The translations under genes were made by a program, and so were the position numbers. A stretch of DNA of 64,000 nucleotides. It comes from Porticoccaceae bacterium LTM1. GTDB lineage: Bacteria; Pseudomonadota; Gammaproteobacteria; Pseudomonadales; Porticoccaceae. The notes under the pieces are model-generated. The model saw only the letters and a program-made list of their open reading frames with translations. It was not told where the DNA came from and did not search any database. The stretch covers positions 1,934,501 to 1,998,500 of the forward strand of contig CP127080.1 of assembly GCA_030252795.1 (NCBI GenBank), written 5' to 3'. Positions 28,914 to 38,079 of this stretch are shown in pieces (within the stretch, counting starts at the first letter, position 1; the number at the start of each line of letters is the position of its first letter).

Positions 28914-29018
28914 TTTCCGTCATTGCGAGCGTAGCGACGCAAACCAGTGTCTTCCAACAAGCCCGAAGGCACTGGATTGCCGCGTCGTCCTGCGGACTCC
29001 TCGCAAAGACCGGAATTT
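28914..29018. repeat. Palindromic intergenic repeat with CATTGCGAGCG
   Basis: About 105 bases: CGTCATTGCGAGCGTAGCG on one side and CTCCTCGCAAAGACCGG on the other form the outer stem; CCAGTG/CACTGG forms an inner stem. This is a member of the CATTGCGAG-type intergenic repeats seen in many Gram-negative genomes. It lies 8 bases from the fabV stop and could stabilise or end that mRNA. Confidence 0.75.
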
Positions 29019-29025
29019 TAGAGAA

Positions 29026-30207
29026 TTAAAGCTCTACAAGCGGGCTTATATCGGCATCGTAATCAACACCTTCAAAGCCAAAGCCGAACAGCTTCAGGAA
29101 ATCTTCCTGATAACCAGCGTAGTCAGACAGCTCACGCAGGTTTTCAGTGTTCACCTGAGCCCACAGCTCTTTCACCTTGTCCTGAATGGCGTCGTCCAAC
29201 TCTTTCAAGTCCACACGCAGACGGCCGACTTCGTCGATATCGCGCTCACCAGTGGTGTAAAGCTGATTTGCAAAAAGGCTGTAGATCTGCTCGATAACAC
29301 CCTCGTGACAACCCTGCTCTTTCATCACCTTGAACAGCAGGGAGATGTACAGCGGCATTACCGGAATCGCGGAGCTGGCTTGGGTAACAACGGCCTTGAG
29401 AACCGCAACACGAGACTCGCCACCAATTTTTTCCAGCTTTTCGTTAATCGCTTTAGAGGCGCGATCCAGATCTTCCTTCGCCTTACCGATAGTGGCCTTG
29501 CCGTAGATCGGCCAGGTCAGCTCTTTACCGATGTAGGTGTAGGCAACGGTCTTGCAGCCTTCCGCCAGAAGGCCAGCGTCGGCCAGGGCGTCCATCCACA
29601 TTTCCCAGTCTTCACCGCCCATCACCTTAACGGTGTTGGCGATTTCTTCTTCAGTGGCTGGCTCAACGGTAACGTCGCTAACCACTTCAGTGTCAGTGTT
29701 CAGGCCTTTGGTGGTGTAGCTCTGGCCAACCGGCTTCAGGGTAGAGCTGTAGGTTTCGCCGGTGTTCGGGTCAGTACGACGCGGAGACGCCAGACTGTAA
29801 ACCACCATATCAACCGGGCCCATTTCCGCTTTCAGCTTGGCAATGGTCTGCTCTTTCAGCTCGTTGGAGAACGCATCGCCATTCAGGCTTTCCGCGTACA
29901 AACCGGCAGCGCGTGCCGCATCCTGAAAGGCAACTGAGTTGTAGTAACCGGCAGACGCCGTGCGCTTTTCGGTCGGTGGCTTCTCAAAAAAGATACCCAG
30001 AGTGTCAGCACCACCGCCAAACGCGGCAGTAATGCGGGAAGCCAACCCGTAACCAGTAGAAGCACCGATCACCAGTACCTTCTTGGGAGCGCCCTCAACA
30101 GGACCCTGCTGCTTCACATACTCAATTTGCTCGCTCACGCTAGCTGCACAACCGGCCGGATGGGCATTGGTGCAGATAAAACCGCGAATCTTAGGCTTGA
30201 TGATCAT
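29026..30207 (-). CDS. fabV: Enoyl-[acyl-carrier-protein] reductase FabV
   Basis: NADH-dependent enoyl-ACP/trans-2-enoyl-CoA reductase of fatty acid synthesis; the FabV type is known to be poorly inhibited by triclosan. 393 residues: MIIKPKIRGFICTNAHPAGC start, cofactor motif VIGASTGYGLASRI (about 47-60), VYSLASPRRTDP, and the catalytic Y-x8-K in YGKATIGKAK. Length and motifs are complete. Monocistronic. Confidence 0.97.
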   Translation of the reverse strand: MIIKPKIRGFICTNAHPAGCAASVSEQIEYVKQQGPVEGAPKKVLVIGASTGYGLASRITAAFGGGADTLGIFFEKPPTEKRTASAGYYNSVAFQDAARAAGLYAESLNGDAFSNELKEQTIAKLKAEMGPVDMVVYSLASPRRTDPNTGETYSSTLKPVGQSYTTKGLNTDTEVVSDVTVEPATEEEIANTVKVMGGEDWEMWMDALADAGLLAEGCKTVAYTYIGKELTWPIYGKATIGKAKEDLDRASKAINEKLEKIGGESRVAVLKAVVTQASSAIPVMPLYISLLFKVMKEQGCHEGVIEQIYSLFANQLYTTGERDIDEVGRLRVDLKELDDAIQDKVKELWAQVNTENLRELSDYAGYQEDFLKLFGFGFEGVDYDADISPLVEL

Positions 30208-30357
30208 TCAAAATCTCCAGTTAGGCTCTCAGCGGTCACTTCACACCGCCACAAAGGCGGCAATAATACCCTGATTTGGCTTTGGAATCAGCTAGTTGGG
30301 GAGGGTTGGGGTTGTAGATGTGAATTAGTGATTTGAGTTGGTGCCATGTAGTGCCGC

Positions 30358-30431
30358 ACTTTGGCCTTCCCGGTTAAGCCGCTCCTCATAACACCCACAA
30401 ATCGTCGCGGCTTAACCGGGAAGGCCAAAGT
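30358..30431. repeat. Long palindrome, family 1 (core on the minus strand)
   Basis: Arms 30358-30382 and 30407-30431 form a perfect 25-base inverted repeat around a 24-base centre. The centre read on the minus strand contains GATTTGTGGGTGTTATGAGG, almost identical to the centre of the palindrome at 42957-43032, though the arms differ. Confidence 0.85.
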
Positions 30432-30509
30432 ACTGGTTCAGGAGCAAAGGGGGCAGAGTTATTAGATGGCACAAGTTACTCACAAAGGGCTCTGCCCTCT
30501 TTCTTTGTG

Positions 30510-32279
30510 TTAGATTCTCTTATTAATTACTAGGGCCTCAATATTCTCTTGATTAATATTTCCGGCAGCATCTTTTAATTCCTTCTCATACTCAAGATAC
30601 TTGATTTCAACATACTTGAAGATCTGATCATTTGTTCTAAACCTTTCTCCGTCAGATGCAAGGTCACCGATTGTTCCGAGCACAATATCCAGATAGTCAT
30701 GAATATTCTTTATCAAAACATTGATATATCTAGGAGTGTGGCCTGCGTGAACGATTTGGTTTCTCGTTCTATAAATTCTTCTAATTTGCCAATCCACCCT
30801 ATCGGCATGAGCCTTTAAAATCCGTGATATTTTCTTTGGAGAGGAAAGGCTTGTTGCAAAATAGTGAGTTCTATTTCTAAGCAAATAAAAGTTACCCAAA
30901 TCAGAGTAAAGGGACGACCTTGCATCCGCGCAATCTTCCAACAACAGCAACCTAATGAATTTCTGCCTATCATTATCTCCATCGATGCCATGAAGAGCGC
31001 GATTAAGTGCAGACCTGTTCCAGATCCTATAGTCCCGGACCAGCCTATCTGTGAGTGAGTAAATGTAATTTAATGATAAAAATGGTATGATTGAATCGAT
31101 TACATTATTGATTTTCGCCTTGCTTCGGCCAAGCTTACTTGGAACTATTGTCTCGAGAGCCACCCATAGGTTTAACAACTGATTTTCAGGCGAATCACTC
31201 CTTAGCGCAAGAGAATGAAGCTCGGCAGCACGGATAAACCTCTGAAAACTAACGAATTGAAGATCAAATTCATTGATAAAACTATTTAGTTTAACTGCCG
31301 CCTCAGCCGTCTTCATATCCGAGCACATAAGCATGGGATTTTCGGCACTAGAAATTTTTCTAGGCCTCCCTGTATCAAGATTGATTAGGAGGGCGCTCTT
31401 CTCCCAAGTAGGAACTTCTTTGTGGTGAAAGAAATTCACAAGTGTACTAAGCCTTTCCACCCTGCTTTCAGCATGATCTCTAGCAGAAAATACATCTAAA
31501 GATTCTATATCGTTAACTACGAGAAAAGATTCATCATCACCAACACTAAAGTTTTTATCACGTGCATACCCTGCCGTTTCTTCATCAAGGATCTTGGTGA
31601 TATCTATTTTGAAAGGCGCACACGAATCCTTAATCTCATCAAAAAGAGTTGACGCCCTGAGCACAGCGCGATATTGATATCTCTTTCCGGAAACCAAATC
31701 AAAGAATATTTTTAAATCTTCAACTTTCGTAATCCTATTCTCACCCCAATAGAAAAATCGTCTCACAGCAGGATACAGATACCTTGTACTGTATCCCAAG
31801 CTAATTAAAGTAGTAATATAACTTCTGGCAAGCGCTCTTATTCGATTCTTCTCTCCCGCAGCTGAAATAGCCTCCATGAGTAAAGACTCTGTTTTTTCTT
31901 TGTATTTAGACAACAATATCTGTGAGTGTAAAATTTCAACTATCGTTTTCTTTTCCGTTAAAGTTGTATTTTCTTTAACAAGTTTATTTTCTATTGTTAT
32001 AACATCTATGTCGACAAGACCACTAGCCACCTCATCTTTTTTCAGATTTACTACCAGCTCTTCCAACACATAATTCAAGTTAGCAGAATCTATTACCTCT
32101 TGCTCAATATCTCCTATAAGCCCCCTAGCCTCCCCACATAAGGTGCTAGTATTCATGGCAGAAGGCTTATATGTGTCAAGACTATAGTCAAAAAGCAACT
32201 CTTCGAGTAGTTGGGCAAAAAACACCATTCCTTCTAGCTCTTCTGGCTTTTCCCAATTTCTAAGAGTTCTAAACTTCAT
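30510..32279 (-). CDS. Large AT-rich protein with a C-terminal HEPN-like R-x4-H motif
   Basis: 589 residues, no close family recognised with certainty. No signal peptide or membrane helix; mostly helical. The C-terminal third has NLWVALETIVP (about 370) and, further on, RTRNQIVHAG, where R506-N-x3-H511 fits the R-x4-6-H signature of HEPN ribonuclease domains; a similar LWxALE segment occurs in ApeA-like HEPN proteins. Base composition and codon use are clearly more AT-rich than in neighbouring genes, suggesting transfer. It is alone between fabV and a repeat island. AGGAAATAGGAT precedes the ATG. An antiphage or toxin-like RNase is possible but is inference. Confidence 0.55.
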   Translation of the reverse strand: MKFRTLRNWEKPEELEGMVFFAQLLEELLFDYSLDTYKPSAMNTSTLCGEARGLIGDIEQEVIDSANLNYVLEELVVNLKKDEVASGLVDIDVITIENKLVKENTTLTEKKTIVEILHSQILLSKYKEKTESLLMEAISAAGEKNRIRALARSYITTLISLGYSTRYLYPAVRRFFYWGENRITKVEDLKIFFDLVSGKRYQYRAVLRASTLFDEIKDSCAPFKIDITKILDEETAGYARDKNFSVGDDESFLVVNDIESLDVFSARDHAESRVERLSTLVNFFHHKEVPTWEKSALLINLDTGRPRKISSAENPMLMCSDMKTAEAAVKLNSFINEFDLQFVSFQRFIRAAELHSLALRSDSPENQLLNLWVALETIVPSKLGRSKAKINNVIDSIIPFLSLNYIYSLTDRLVRDYRIWNRSALNRALHGIDGDNDRQKFIRLLLLEDCADARSSLYSDLGNFYLLRNRTHYFATSLSSPKKISRILKAHADRVDWQIRRIYRTRNQIVHAGHTPRYINVLIKNIHDYLDIVLGTIGDLASDGERFRTNDQIFKYVEIKYLEYEKELKDAAGNINQENIEALVINKRI

Positions 32280-32937
32280 ATCCTATTTCCTTAGTGGCGC
32301 AAAGGGATCTAACAGCCTATTTAAGAGGAACAAGCCCTCATAACAATTATTATCAGGAATCCCGTTTTAGATATTATCGAGAATTCAGCCAGCCTATAAG
32401 CCAATGATTTTATTGAACTTTATCCACATAAAATATTTTCAATACAGATACACGGGAAATTAATTCTGGAATTTCCCTTGAGAGAGGAAGGAGAAATTAT
32501 ACTGCGTGTCGTTACAGCACAATTTGGAGAGGAGATCCAAATAGCCCAGTCACCATTCCTTCGATCTATCAATGAGCACTTGCTCACCAGGCACTTCAGT
32601 TGTTGAACAATAAAGGGATATCTTTGTGGGATCAAGACGTGGGTGGGTTTTAGTGGCACGCAGCACCCAAGAGGTCCTTCGCTGCGCTCAGGCTGACAAG
32701 ATATATATCGACCTTGCCACCTGGCGACACATCGCTCATACAGAGCACCGTTCAAGATGGATCCCCGCCTGCGCGGGGATGACGGGGAGTGGGTAGCGGG
32801 TGATGTCGGAGAATAGGGAGCGGTGTTGACGGAAAGTGGGGCGCGGGAATGACGGATGGAGGTGGTTGCACGTCTGCGCGGGGATTACGGGAAATGGGTG
32901 ACGGGGGATGACGGAGAATGGTTGGCATCCAAGTGAG

Positions 32938-33009
32938 CCCTTGCCTAACCGGAACAGGTTTGCCCGATTTGGGGTATATGAGGGCGGGCCTGTTGTGGTT
33001 GGGCAAGGG
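32938..33009. repeat. Palindrome, family 1, copy A
   Basis: Arms 32938-32958 and 32989-33009 pair in 18 of 21 positions around the core 32959-32988, which includes GCCCGATTTGGGGTATATGA. Confidence 0.75.
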
Positions 33010-33138
33010 CGGGTTTTTGGCACCGATTGGCAGAATCGCCAGCGATAGTGAGTACCGTTCAAGATGGATCCCCGCCTGCGCGGGGATGACGGCAAGTGGG
33101 GCGCAGGGATGACGGAAAATGGTTGGCACCCAAGCGAG

Positions 33139-33210
33139 CCCTTGCACAACCGGAACAGGTTTGCCCGATTTGGGGTATATGAGGGCGGGCCTGTTGTGGT
33201 TGGGTAAGGG
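33139..33210. repeat. Palindrome, family 1, copy B
   Basis: Arms 33139-33159 and 33190-33210 flank the same 30-base core as copy A (33160-33189). The flanking TTGGCA...CCAAG sequence is also shared with copy A, so the two arose by duplication of a longer segment. Confidence 0.75.
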
Positions 33211-33294
33211 CGGGGTTTGTGCTCCTAATGGGTATCGAGCAAACATGACCCAAGAGGTCCTTCGCTGTGCTCAGGACGACACGTCCCCAAAAGC

Positions 33295-33324
33295 AAAAAG
33301 CCCGACCAATTGGCCGGGCTTTTT
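33295..33324 (-). terminator. Terminator of aceEF
   Basis: Stem AAAAAGCCCG / CGGGCTTTTT with an inner CCAATTGG. It lies 20 bases past the aceF stop codon in the minus direction. Confidence 0.85.
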
Positions 33325-33344
33325 GTTTGAACAGCGATCAATAA

Positions 33345-34988
33345 TCACAAAATCAGCTTGCGAAGATCGCCAATCAAATCCACCAGTGTGGTCAGGAAGC
33401 GACCGGCATCGCCGCCGTTGATAGCGCGGTGATCGTAGCTCAGGCACAGTGGCAGCATATTGCGTGGTACAAATTCCGAACCGTTCCAAACCGGTTTAAT
33501 TTCAGCTTTGGAAATACCCAGAATACCTACTTCCGGCGTGTTCACAATCGGGGTAAAGCCTTTACCACCAATTGCGCCGAGGCTGGAAATGGTGAAACAA
33601 CCACCCTGCATTTCTGCCGGAGTCAGTTTGCCATCGCGAGCCTTAACGGCCAGCTCCATCACCTCTTCGGTCAATTCCCAAATGCCCTTCTTGTCGACAT
33701 TGCGAATAACCGGCACCACCAGTCCGCGCGGAGTATCTACCGCCATACCGATGTGAATGTATTTCTTCTGAACAATGTGCTCACCATCCGCGTGCAGCGA
33801 ACGATTGAACGCAGGGTTCTTCTCGATCGCAGACGCTACAGCTTTCAGCAGGAACGGAACCGGCGTCAACTTGGTGCCGCGTTTTTCCGCTTCCGCTTTC
33901 ATCGATTTACGGAAAGCTTCCAGCTCAGTAATGTCGGCATCGTCAAACTGGGTAACGTGAGGTACGTTCAACCAGCTGCGCTGCATATTGGCCGCAGTGA
34001 CTTTGGCGATTTTCGACATCTTGACCAGTTCGATTTCACCAAACTGGCTGAAATCAATTTCCGGCACCTGAGGAATTGCAGCACCACCGGCAGATGCGCC
34101 ACCAGTTTCCGCTTTCTGAACGGCAGATTTTACGTAGGCGTTAACATCTTCTTTCAGGATGCGACCTTTCGGGCCGGTTGCGGCAACCTTGGTCAGATCC
34201 ACACCCAGCTCACGAGCCAGGTTGCGAACAGCCGGGCCAGCGTGAACACTGCCACTCGGCGCAGCAGTAACCGCTGCCGCCGGCTTGGCTTCCGCTTTCG
34301 GCACTTCCTGTTTAACAGGTGCAGGCGCTGCTTGTGGAGCCGCTTCTTCGCTGGACTCATCAGCAGACTCCTCAACTGAAGCAGAAGCCGCACCCTTAAC
34401 GACGGCAATCAAGTCGCCAGTAGCAACCTTGTCACCCTCTTTAACTTTCAGCTCAACCACTTCGCCGCCAAATGGCGCCGGAACATCCATCGTGGCTTTG
34501 TCGGACTCCAGCACCATCAGGGTGTCGCCCTCTTCGATGGTGTCGCCAACAGAAACACTCAGTTCAATAACATCAACCTTACCGTCGCTGCCGATATCCG
34601 GCACGGTAACATCTTGTGCCTTGGCCTCGCCAGCCGGAGCAGCAGGCTTGCTTTCCTGCTTGCTCGCTTCTTCAGCAGCCGGCTCTACCGATGGAATTTC
34701 CAGTGAAGGATCATCGCTCGCCTGGGCAGACTCTTCCGACGCTTCGCCATCTTCCAGTTCCAGCTCGATAATGGCTGAACCTTCACCAACGGTGTCGCCC
34801 TCTTTTACCAGTATGGTGCGCACCACACCCGCTTTCGGGCTCGGCACATCCATAGTGGCTTTGTCGGACTCCAGCACCAGCAGAGATTGCTCAACGTCTA
34901 CCTTATCGCCAACCGATACTGCGATCTCAATTACCTCAACGGAATCAGCACCACCGAGGTCGGGAACATTAATAATTTCTGTAGCCAT
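33345..34988 (-). CDS. aceF: Pyruvate dehydrogenase E2, dihydrolipoyllysine acetyltransferase
   Basis: Core of the pyruvate dehydrogenase complex. 547 residues with two lipoyl domains, each with the lipoylated Lys in ESDKATMDVP (Lys43 and Lys164), separated by Ala/Pro/Glu-rich linkers; E. coli has three lipoyl domains, pseudomonads two. The E1/E3-binding domain follows (VRNLARELGVDLTKVAATGPKGRILKEDV, described from about 255-290), then the acetyltransferase domain ending in SYDHRAINGGDAGRFL; HRAING with Asn in place of Asp is also found in Pseudomonas AceF. 33 bases downstream of aceE; no lpd gene follows. Confidence 0.97.
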   Translation of the reverse strand: MATEIINVPDLGGADSVEVIEIAVSVGDKVDVEQSLLVLESDKATMDVPSPKAGVVRTILVKEGDTVGEGSAIIELELEDGEASEESAQASDDPSLEIPSVEPAAEEASKQESKPAAPAGEAKAQDVTVPDIGSDGKVDVIELSVSVGDTIEEGDTLMVLESDKATMDVPAPFGGEVVELKVKEGDKVATGDLIAVVKGAASASVEESADESSEEAAPQAAPAPVKQEVPKAEAKPAAAVTAAPSGSVHAGPAVRNLARELGVDLTKVAATGPKGRILKEDVNAYVKSAVQKAETGGASAGGAAIPQVPEIDFSQFGEIELVKMSKIAKVTAANMQRSWLNVPHVTQFDDADITELEAFRKSMKAEAEKRGTKLTPVPFLLKAVASAIEKNPAFNRSLHADGEHIVQKKYIHIGMAVDTPRGLVVPVIRNVDKKGIWELTEEVMELAVKARDGKLTPAEMQGGCFTISSLGAIGGKGFTPIVNTPEVGILGISKAEIKPVWNGSEFVPRNMLPLCLSYDHRAINGGDAGRFLTTLVDLIGDLRKLIL

Positions 34989-35021
34989 GTTGTTACCCTT
35001 TTATTTACTGTTCGACACTAC

Positions 35022-37670
35022 TTAGCAGTAGAGTGGGTTGGCTTTTTCCGGGTCGATGCCCAGATCTTTAATTGCTTTGCTCACCACAGAAGCTTCGATC
35101 TTCTTCTCGTCCGCCAGGGACTTCAGTGCAGCCACAACAACGTAGTTGCGGTCCACTTCGAAGAAGCGACGCAGCGCCTCACGGCTGTCACTGCGACCAA
35201 AGCCGTCGGTACCCAGCACCTTGTAAGTGCCCGGAATGTACGGACGCAGCTGCTCGGTGTAGTTCTTCATGTAATCGGTAGCGGCAATAACCGGACCTTT
35301 GCGGCCAGCCAGCTGCTGAGTGATGTACGGAACCTTGGCTTCGTCTTCCGGGTGCAGCATGTTCCAGCGGTCACAAGCCTGACCTTCGCGGGTCAGTTCG
35401 TTAACGCTGGTCAGGCTCCAGATATCGGAGTCGACTTTGTATTTCTGCTTCAGGATGGTAGCCGCTTCGCGCACCTCGTTGAGGATGGTACCGCCACCCA
35501 TCAACTGAACCTTCAGCTTGCCTTTGCCGCCTTCCTGCAACAGGTAAGCACCTTTGATAATGCCCTCTTCGGCACCTTTCGGCATGGCCGGGTGAACGTA
35601 GTTTTCGTTCATGGTGGTGATGTAGTAGAAGCAGTTTTCCTTGTCTTCGTACATCTTCTTCAGGCCATCCTGAATGATTACCGCCAGCTCGAAGCTGAAC
35701 GCCGGGTCGTAGGTGCGGCAGTTCGGAATGGTGTTAGCCAGTATGTGGCTGTGACCATCCTGGTGCTGCAAACCTTCACCGTTCAGGGTGGTACGACCGG
35801 CAGTGGCACCAATCAGGAAGCCGCGCGCCTGTGAGTCACCTGCCGCCCAGGCGAGGTCGCCGATGCGCTGGAAGCCGAACATGGAGTAGTACACGTAGAA
35901 CGGTACCATCGGGCAGTCGTAGTTGCTGTAAGCGGTAGCCAGCGCAGTCCAGGCCGCCATTGCACCCGCTTCGTTGATGCCCTCTTCAAGGATCTGACCT
36001 TTTTTGTCTTCCTTGTAGTACATGATCTGGTCACGATCGTGCGGAACGTATTTCTGGCCGCTGGAGGAGTAAATACCCATCTGGCGGAACATGCCTTCCA
36101 TACCAAAAGTACGGGCTTCGTCCGGAACGATCGGCACAATGCGCTTGCCCACTTCCTTGTCTTTTACAAGGTTGGACAGGATACGTACAAACGCCATCGT
36201 GGAAGAGATTTCGCGGTCGCCGGTGCTTTCCAGCTGCTTACTGAAGGCTTCCAGTGAAGGCGCTTTCAGTGCTTCAAAATCCGACTGACGGGCCGGTACC
36301 GGGCCACCCAGCTCTTCGCGGCGCTTGCGCAGGTAAGCCATCTCGGCGCTGTCTTCCGGTGGACGGTAGTAAGGCAGATTCGGCAGCTGTTCGTCGGTTA
36401 CCGGAATCGCGAACTTGTCGCGGAATTTCTTCAGGCTCTCGATATCCAGCTTCTTAACAGAGTGAGTTACGTTGGCAGATTCGCCCGCTTCACCCATACC
36501 GTAACCTTTTACAGTCATCGCCAGGATAACAGTCGGCTGGCCTTTGTGAGCCGCCGCTTCAGCGTAAGCCGCATACACTTTGTACGGGTCGTGGCCGCCG
36601 CGGTTCAGGTTCATGATGTCCTGGTCGGAGAGGTCTTTAACCAGCTCCAGCAGCTCCGGGTATTTGCCGAAGAAGTGCTTACGAGTGTAGGCGCCGCCGT
36701 TGAACTTGTAGTTCTGCAGCTCGCCGTCACACACCTCGTCCATGCGCTTCTGCAACAGACCGGTTTTGTCTTTTTCCAACAGGGCATCCCAGTGGCGGCC
36801 CCAGATAACCTTGATGACGTTCCAGCCAGCACCGCGGAATACGCCTTCCAGTTCCTGAATGATTTTGCCGTTACCACGTACCGGTCCATCCAGACGCTGC
36901 AGGTTACAGTTGATTACAAAGGTCAGGTTTTCCAGCTTCTCGCGGCCAGCCAGGGAAATTGCACCCAGGGTTTCCGGTTCGTCACACTCACCGTCACCCA
37001 GGAACGCCCACACCTGACGATCACCGCGCTCAACAAGGCCACGAGCTGACAGGTAGCGCATGATATGCGCCTGGTAAATTGCCTGCAGAGGGCCAAGGCC
37101 CATGGAAACGGTCGGGAACTGCCAGTAGTCCGGCATCAACCAGGGGTGTGGGTAGGAAGACAGGCCTTTGCCGTCTACTTCCGAACGGAAGTTGTCCATC
37201 TGGTCTTCGCTCAGACGGCCTTCCAGGTAGGAACGCGCGTAAATACCCGGAGAGATGTGGCCCTGGAAGAAAATCAGGTCGTCCAGATGTCCGCTGTCGC
37301 GACCGCGGAAGAAGTAGTTAAAGCCCACATCATAAAGCGTGGCGGAAGATGCAAAGGAAGCGATGTGACCACCGATACCCTCTTCGCGCTGGTTGGCGCG
37401 CATTACCATAGCCAACGCATTCCAGCGAATCATGGAACGCAGTTTGCGCTCCATAAACAGATCACCGGGCATGCGCTTTTCTTTGGTAACAGGAATAGTG
37501 TTGCGGAAAGGTGTAGTTATCGCTTCCGGCATTTGAACACCGGTATCGTTGGCGCGATCCATTAATTGCTGGATAAGAAATGCCGCGCGCTCTTCCCCTT
37601 CATTTTTGATGACAGATTCGAGGGACTCCAGCCATTCCTGGGTTTCGATGGGATCAATATCATTCTGCAT
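35022..37670 (-). CDS. aceE: Pyruvate dehydrogenase E1 component AceE
   Basis: Thiamine-diphosphate-dependent decarboxylase of the pyruvate dehydrogenase complex, homodimeric type. 882 residues from ATG 37670 (MQNDIDPIETQEWLES), with GGTGG 10 bases upstream; the frame extends to 37754 but those 28 residues are not family-like. Segments: SSATLYDVGFNYFFRG, ThDP motif GDGECDEPETLGAI...NCNLQRLDGPVRGN, and GLQHQDGHSHILANTIPNC. Full length. Cotranscribed with aceF. Confidence 0.97.
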   Translation of the reverse strand: MQNDIDPIETQEWLESLESVIKNEGEERAAFLIQQLMDRANDTGVQMPEAITTPFRNTIPVTKEKRMPGDLFMERKLRSMIRWNALAMVMRANQREEGIGGHIASFASSATLYDVGFNYFFRGRDSGHLDDLIFFQGHISPGIYARSYLEGRLSEDQMDNFRSEVDGKGLSSYPHPWLMPDYWQFPTVSMGLGPLQAIYQAHIMRYLSARGLVERGDRQVWAFLGDGECDEPETLGAISLAGREKLENLTFVINCNLQRLDGPVRGNGKIIQELEGVFRGAGWNVIKVIWGRHWDALLEKDKTGLLQKRMDEVCDGELQNYKFNGGAYTRKHFFGKYPELLELVKDLSDQDIMNLNRGGHDPYKVYAAYAEAAAHKGQPTVILAMTVKGYGMGEAGESANVTHSVKKLDIESLKKFRDKFAIPVTDEQLPNLPYYRPPEDSAEMAYLRKRREELGGPVPARQSDFEALKAPSLEAFSKQLESTGDREISSTMAFVRILSNLVKDKEVGKRIVPIVPDEARTFGMEGMFRQMGIYSSSGQKYVPHDRDQIMYYKEDKKGQILEEGINEAGAMAAWTALATAYSNYDCPMVPFYVYYSMFGFQRIGDLAWAAGDSQARGFLIGATAGRTTLNGEGLQHQDGHSHILANTIPNCRTYDPAFSFELAVIIQDGLKKMYEDKENCFYYITTMNENYVHPAMPKGAEEGIIKGAYLLQEGGKGKLKVQLMGGGTILNEVREAATILKQKYKVDSDIWSLTSVNELTREGQACDRWNMLHPEDEAKVPYITQQLAGRKGPVIAATDYMKNYTEQLRPYIPGTYKVLGTDGFGRSDSREALRRFFEVDRNYVVVAALKSLADEKKIEASVVSKAIKDLGIDPEKANPLYC

Positions 37671-38079
37671 CTTATAGTCCACCTTTGGGTCGTTGGCTTC
37701 GGTAGGTAAATGCGCCATTCGGCAATCAAAAATTCCACCTGACCGATAAAGCACAGGCGCCCCCTGATGGGAAAGCGCCTGTAGTCATATTACAAAACGC
37801 CCGGATTTTACAAAAATTACATTGTAACGTCCAGTAAACGGCGCTTTCTTCAAGACCCCGAAATCAACTATAAGCAATTGTTTTTTATGTTATTTTTAAA
37901 TCTCAACCCCTTGGATGCAAAAATTAATTTAGCTACATTTGTGAAATTTGACCTTGAGGTCACCAACTTTTGTTACATTATAACAAAGCCTGCAATTCTT
38001 CATCTTGGGCACAGCAAGGGATCTCTTATGCCGGTTTGCGGCCGCTTAAAATCCTTCGCTACTCTCAGGATGACAGGTT
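37671..38079. promoter_or_regulatory. aceEF upstream region with hairpin and palindromic operators
   Basis: 409 bases between aceE and the AI-2E permease gene stop. A hairpin ACAGGCGC/GCGCCTGT (37753-37782) lies in the leader. Further up, TGACCTTGAGGTCA (37949-37962) and TTGTTACATTATAACAA (37970-37986) are inverted repeats that look like regulator sites. A relic of the CTTCGCT...CTCAGGATGACA repeat lies at about 38051-38075. No ORF is convincing here. Confidence 0.5.

Larger units (their letters stand above)
32280..33344. repeat. Repeat island between the HEPN-like gene and aceF
   Basis: About 1 kb without a convincing gene. It contains two identical 39-base copies with CCCCGCCTGCGCGGGGATGA (32747-32785 and 33054-33092), a degenerate third near 32868-32890, two copies of AGAGGTCCTTCGCTG (near 32668 and 33251), and two copies of a family 1 palindrome (32938-33009, 33139-33210). 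Open frames of up to 164 codons across it are read through these repeats and are not considered genes. The left part (32280-32640) is AT-rich and featureless. Confidence 0.8.

Noticed and set aside
28826-28972. Longer N-terminus for the LACTB2-like hydrolase
   Set aside because: The extra 49 codons read through a terminator hairpin and a known type of intergenic repeat; the ATG at 28825 matches the family start.
32747-33210. Repeated units considered as a CRISPR array
   Set aside because: Only two exact copies, irregular spacing, long palindromes and no cas gene nearby; these are intergenic palindromic repeats.
32420-33253. Open frames of 111-164 codons on the minus strand in the repeat island
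   Set aside because: They are read through palindromic intergenic repeats (Pro/Arg/His-rich low-complexity translation), are mutually overlapping and have no ribosome site.
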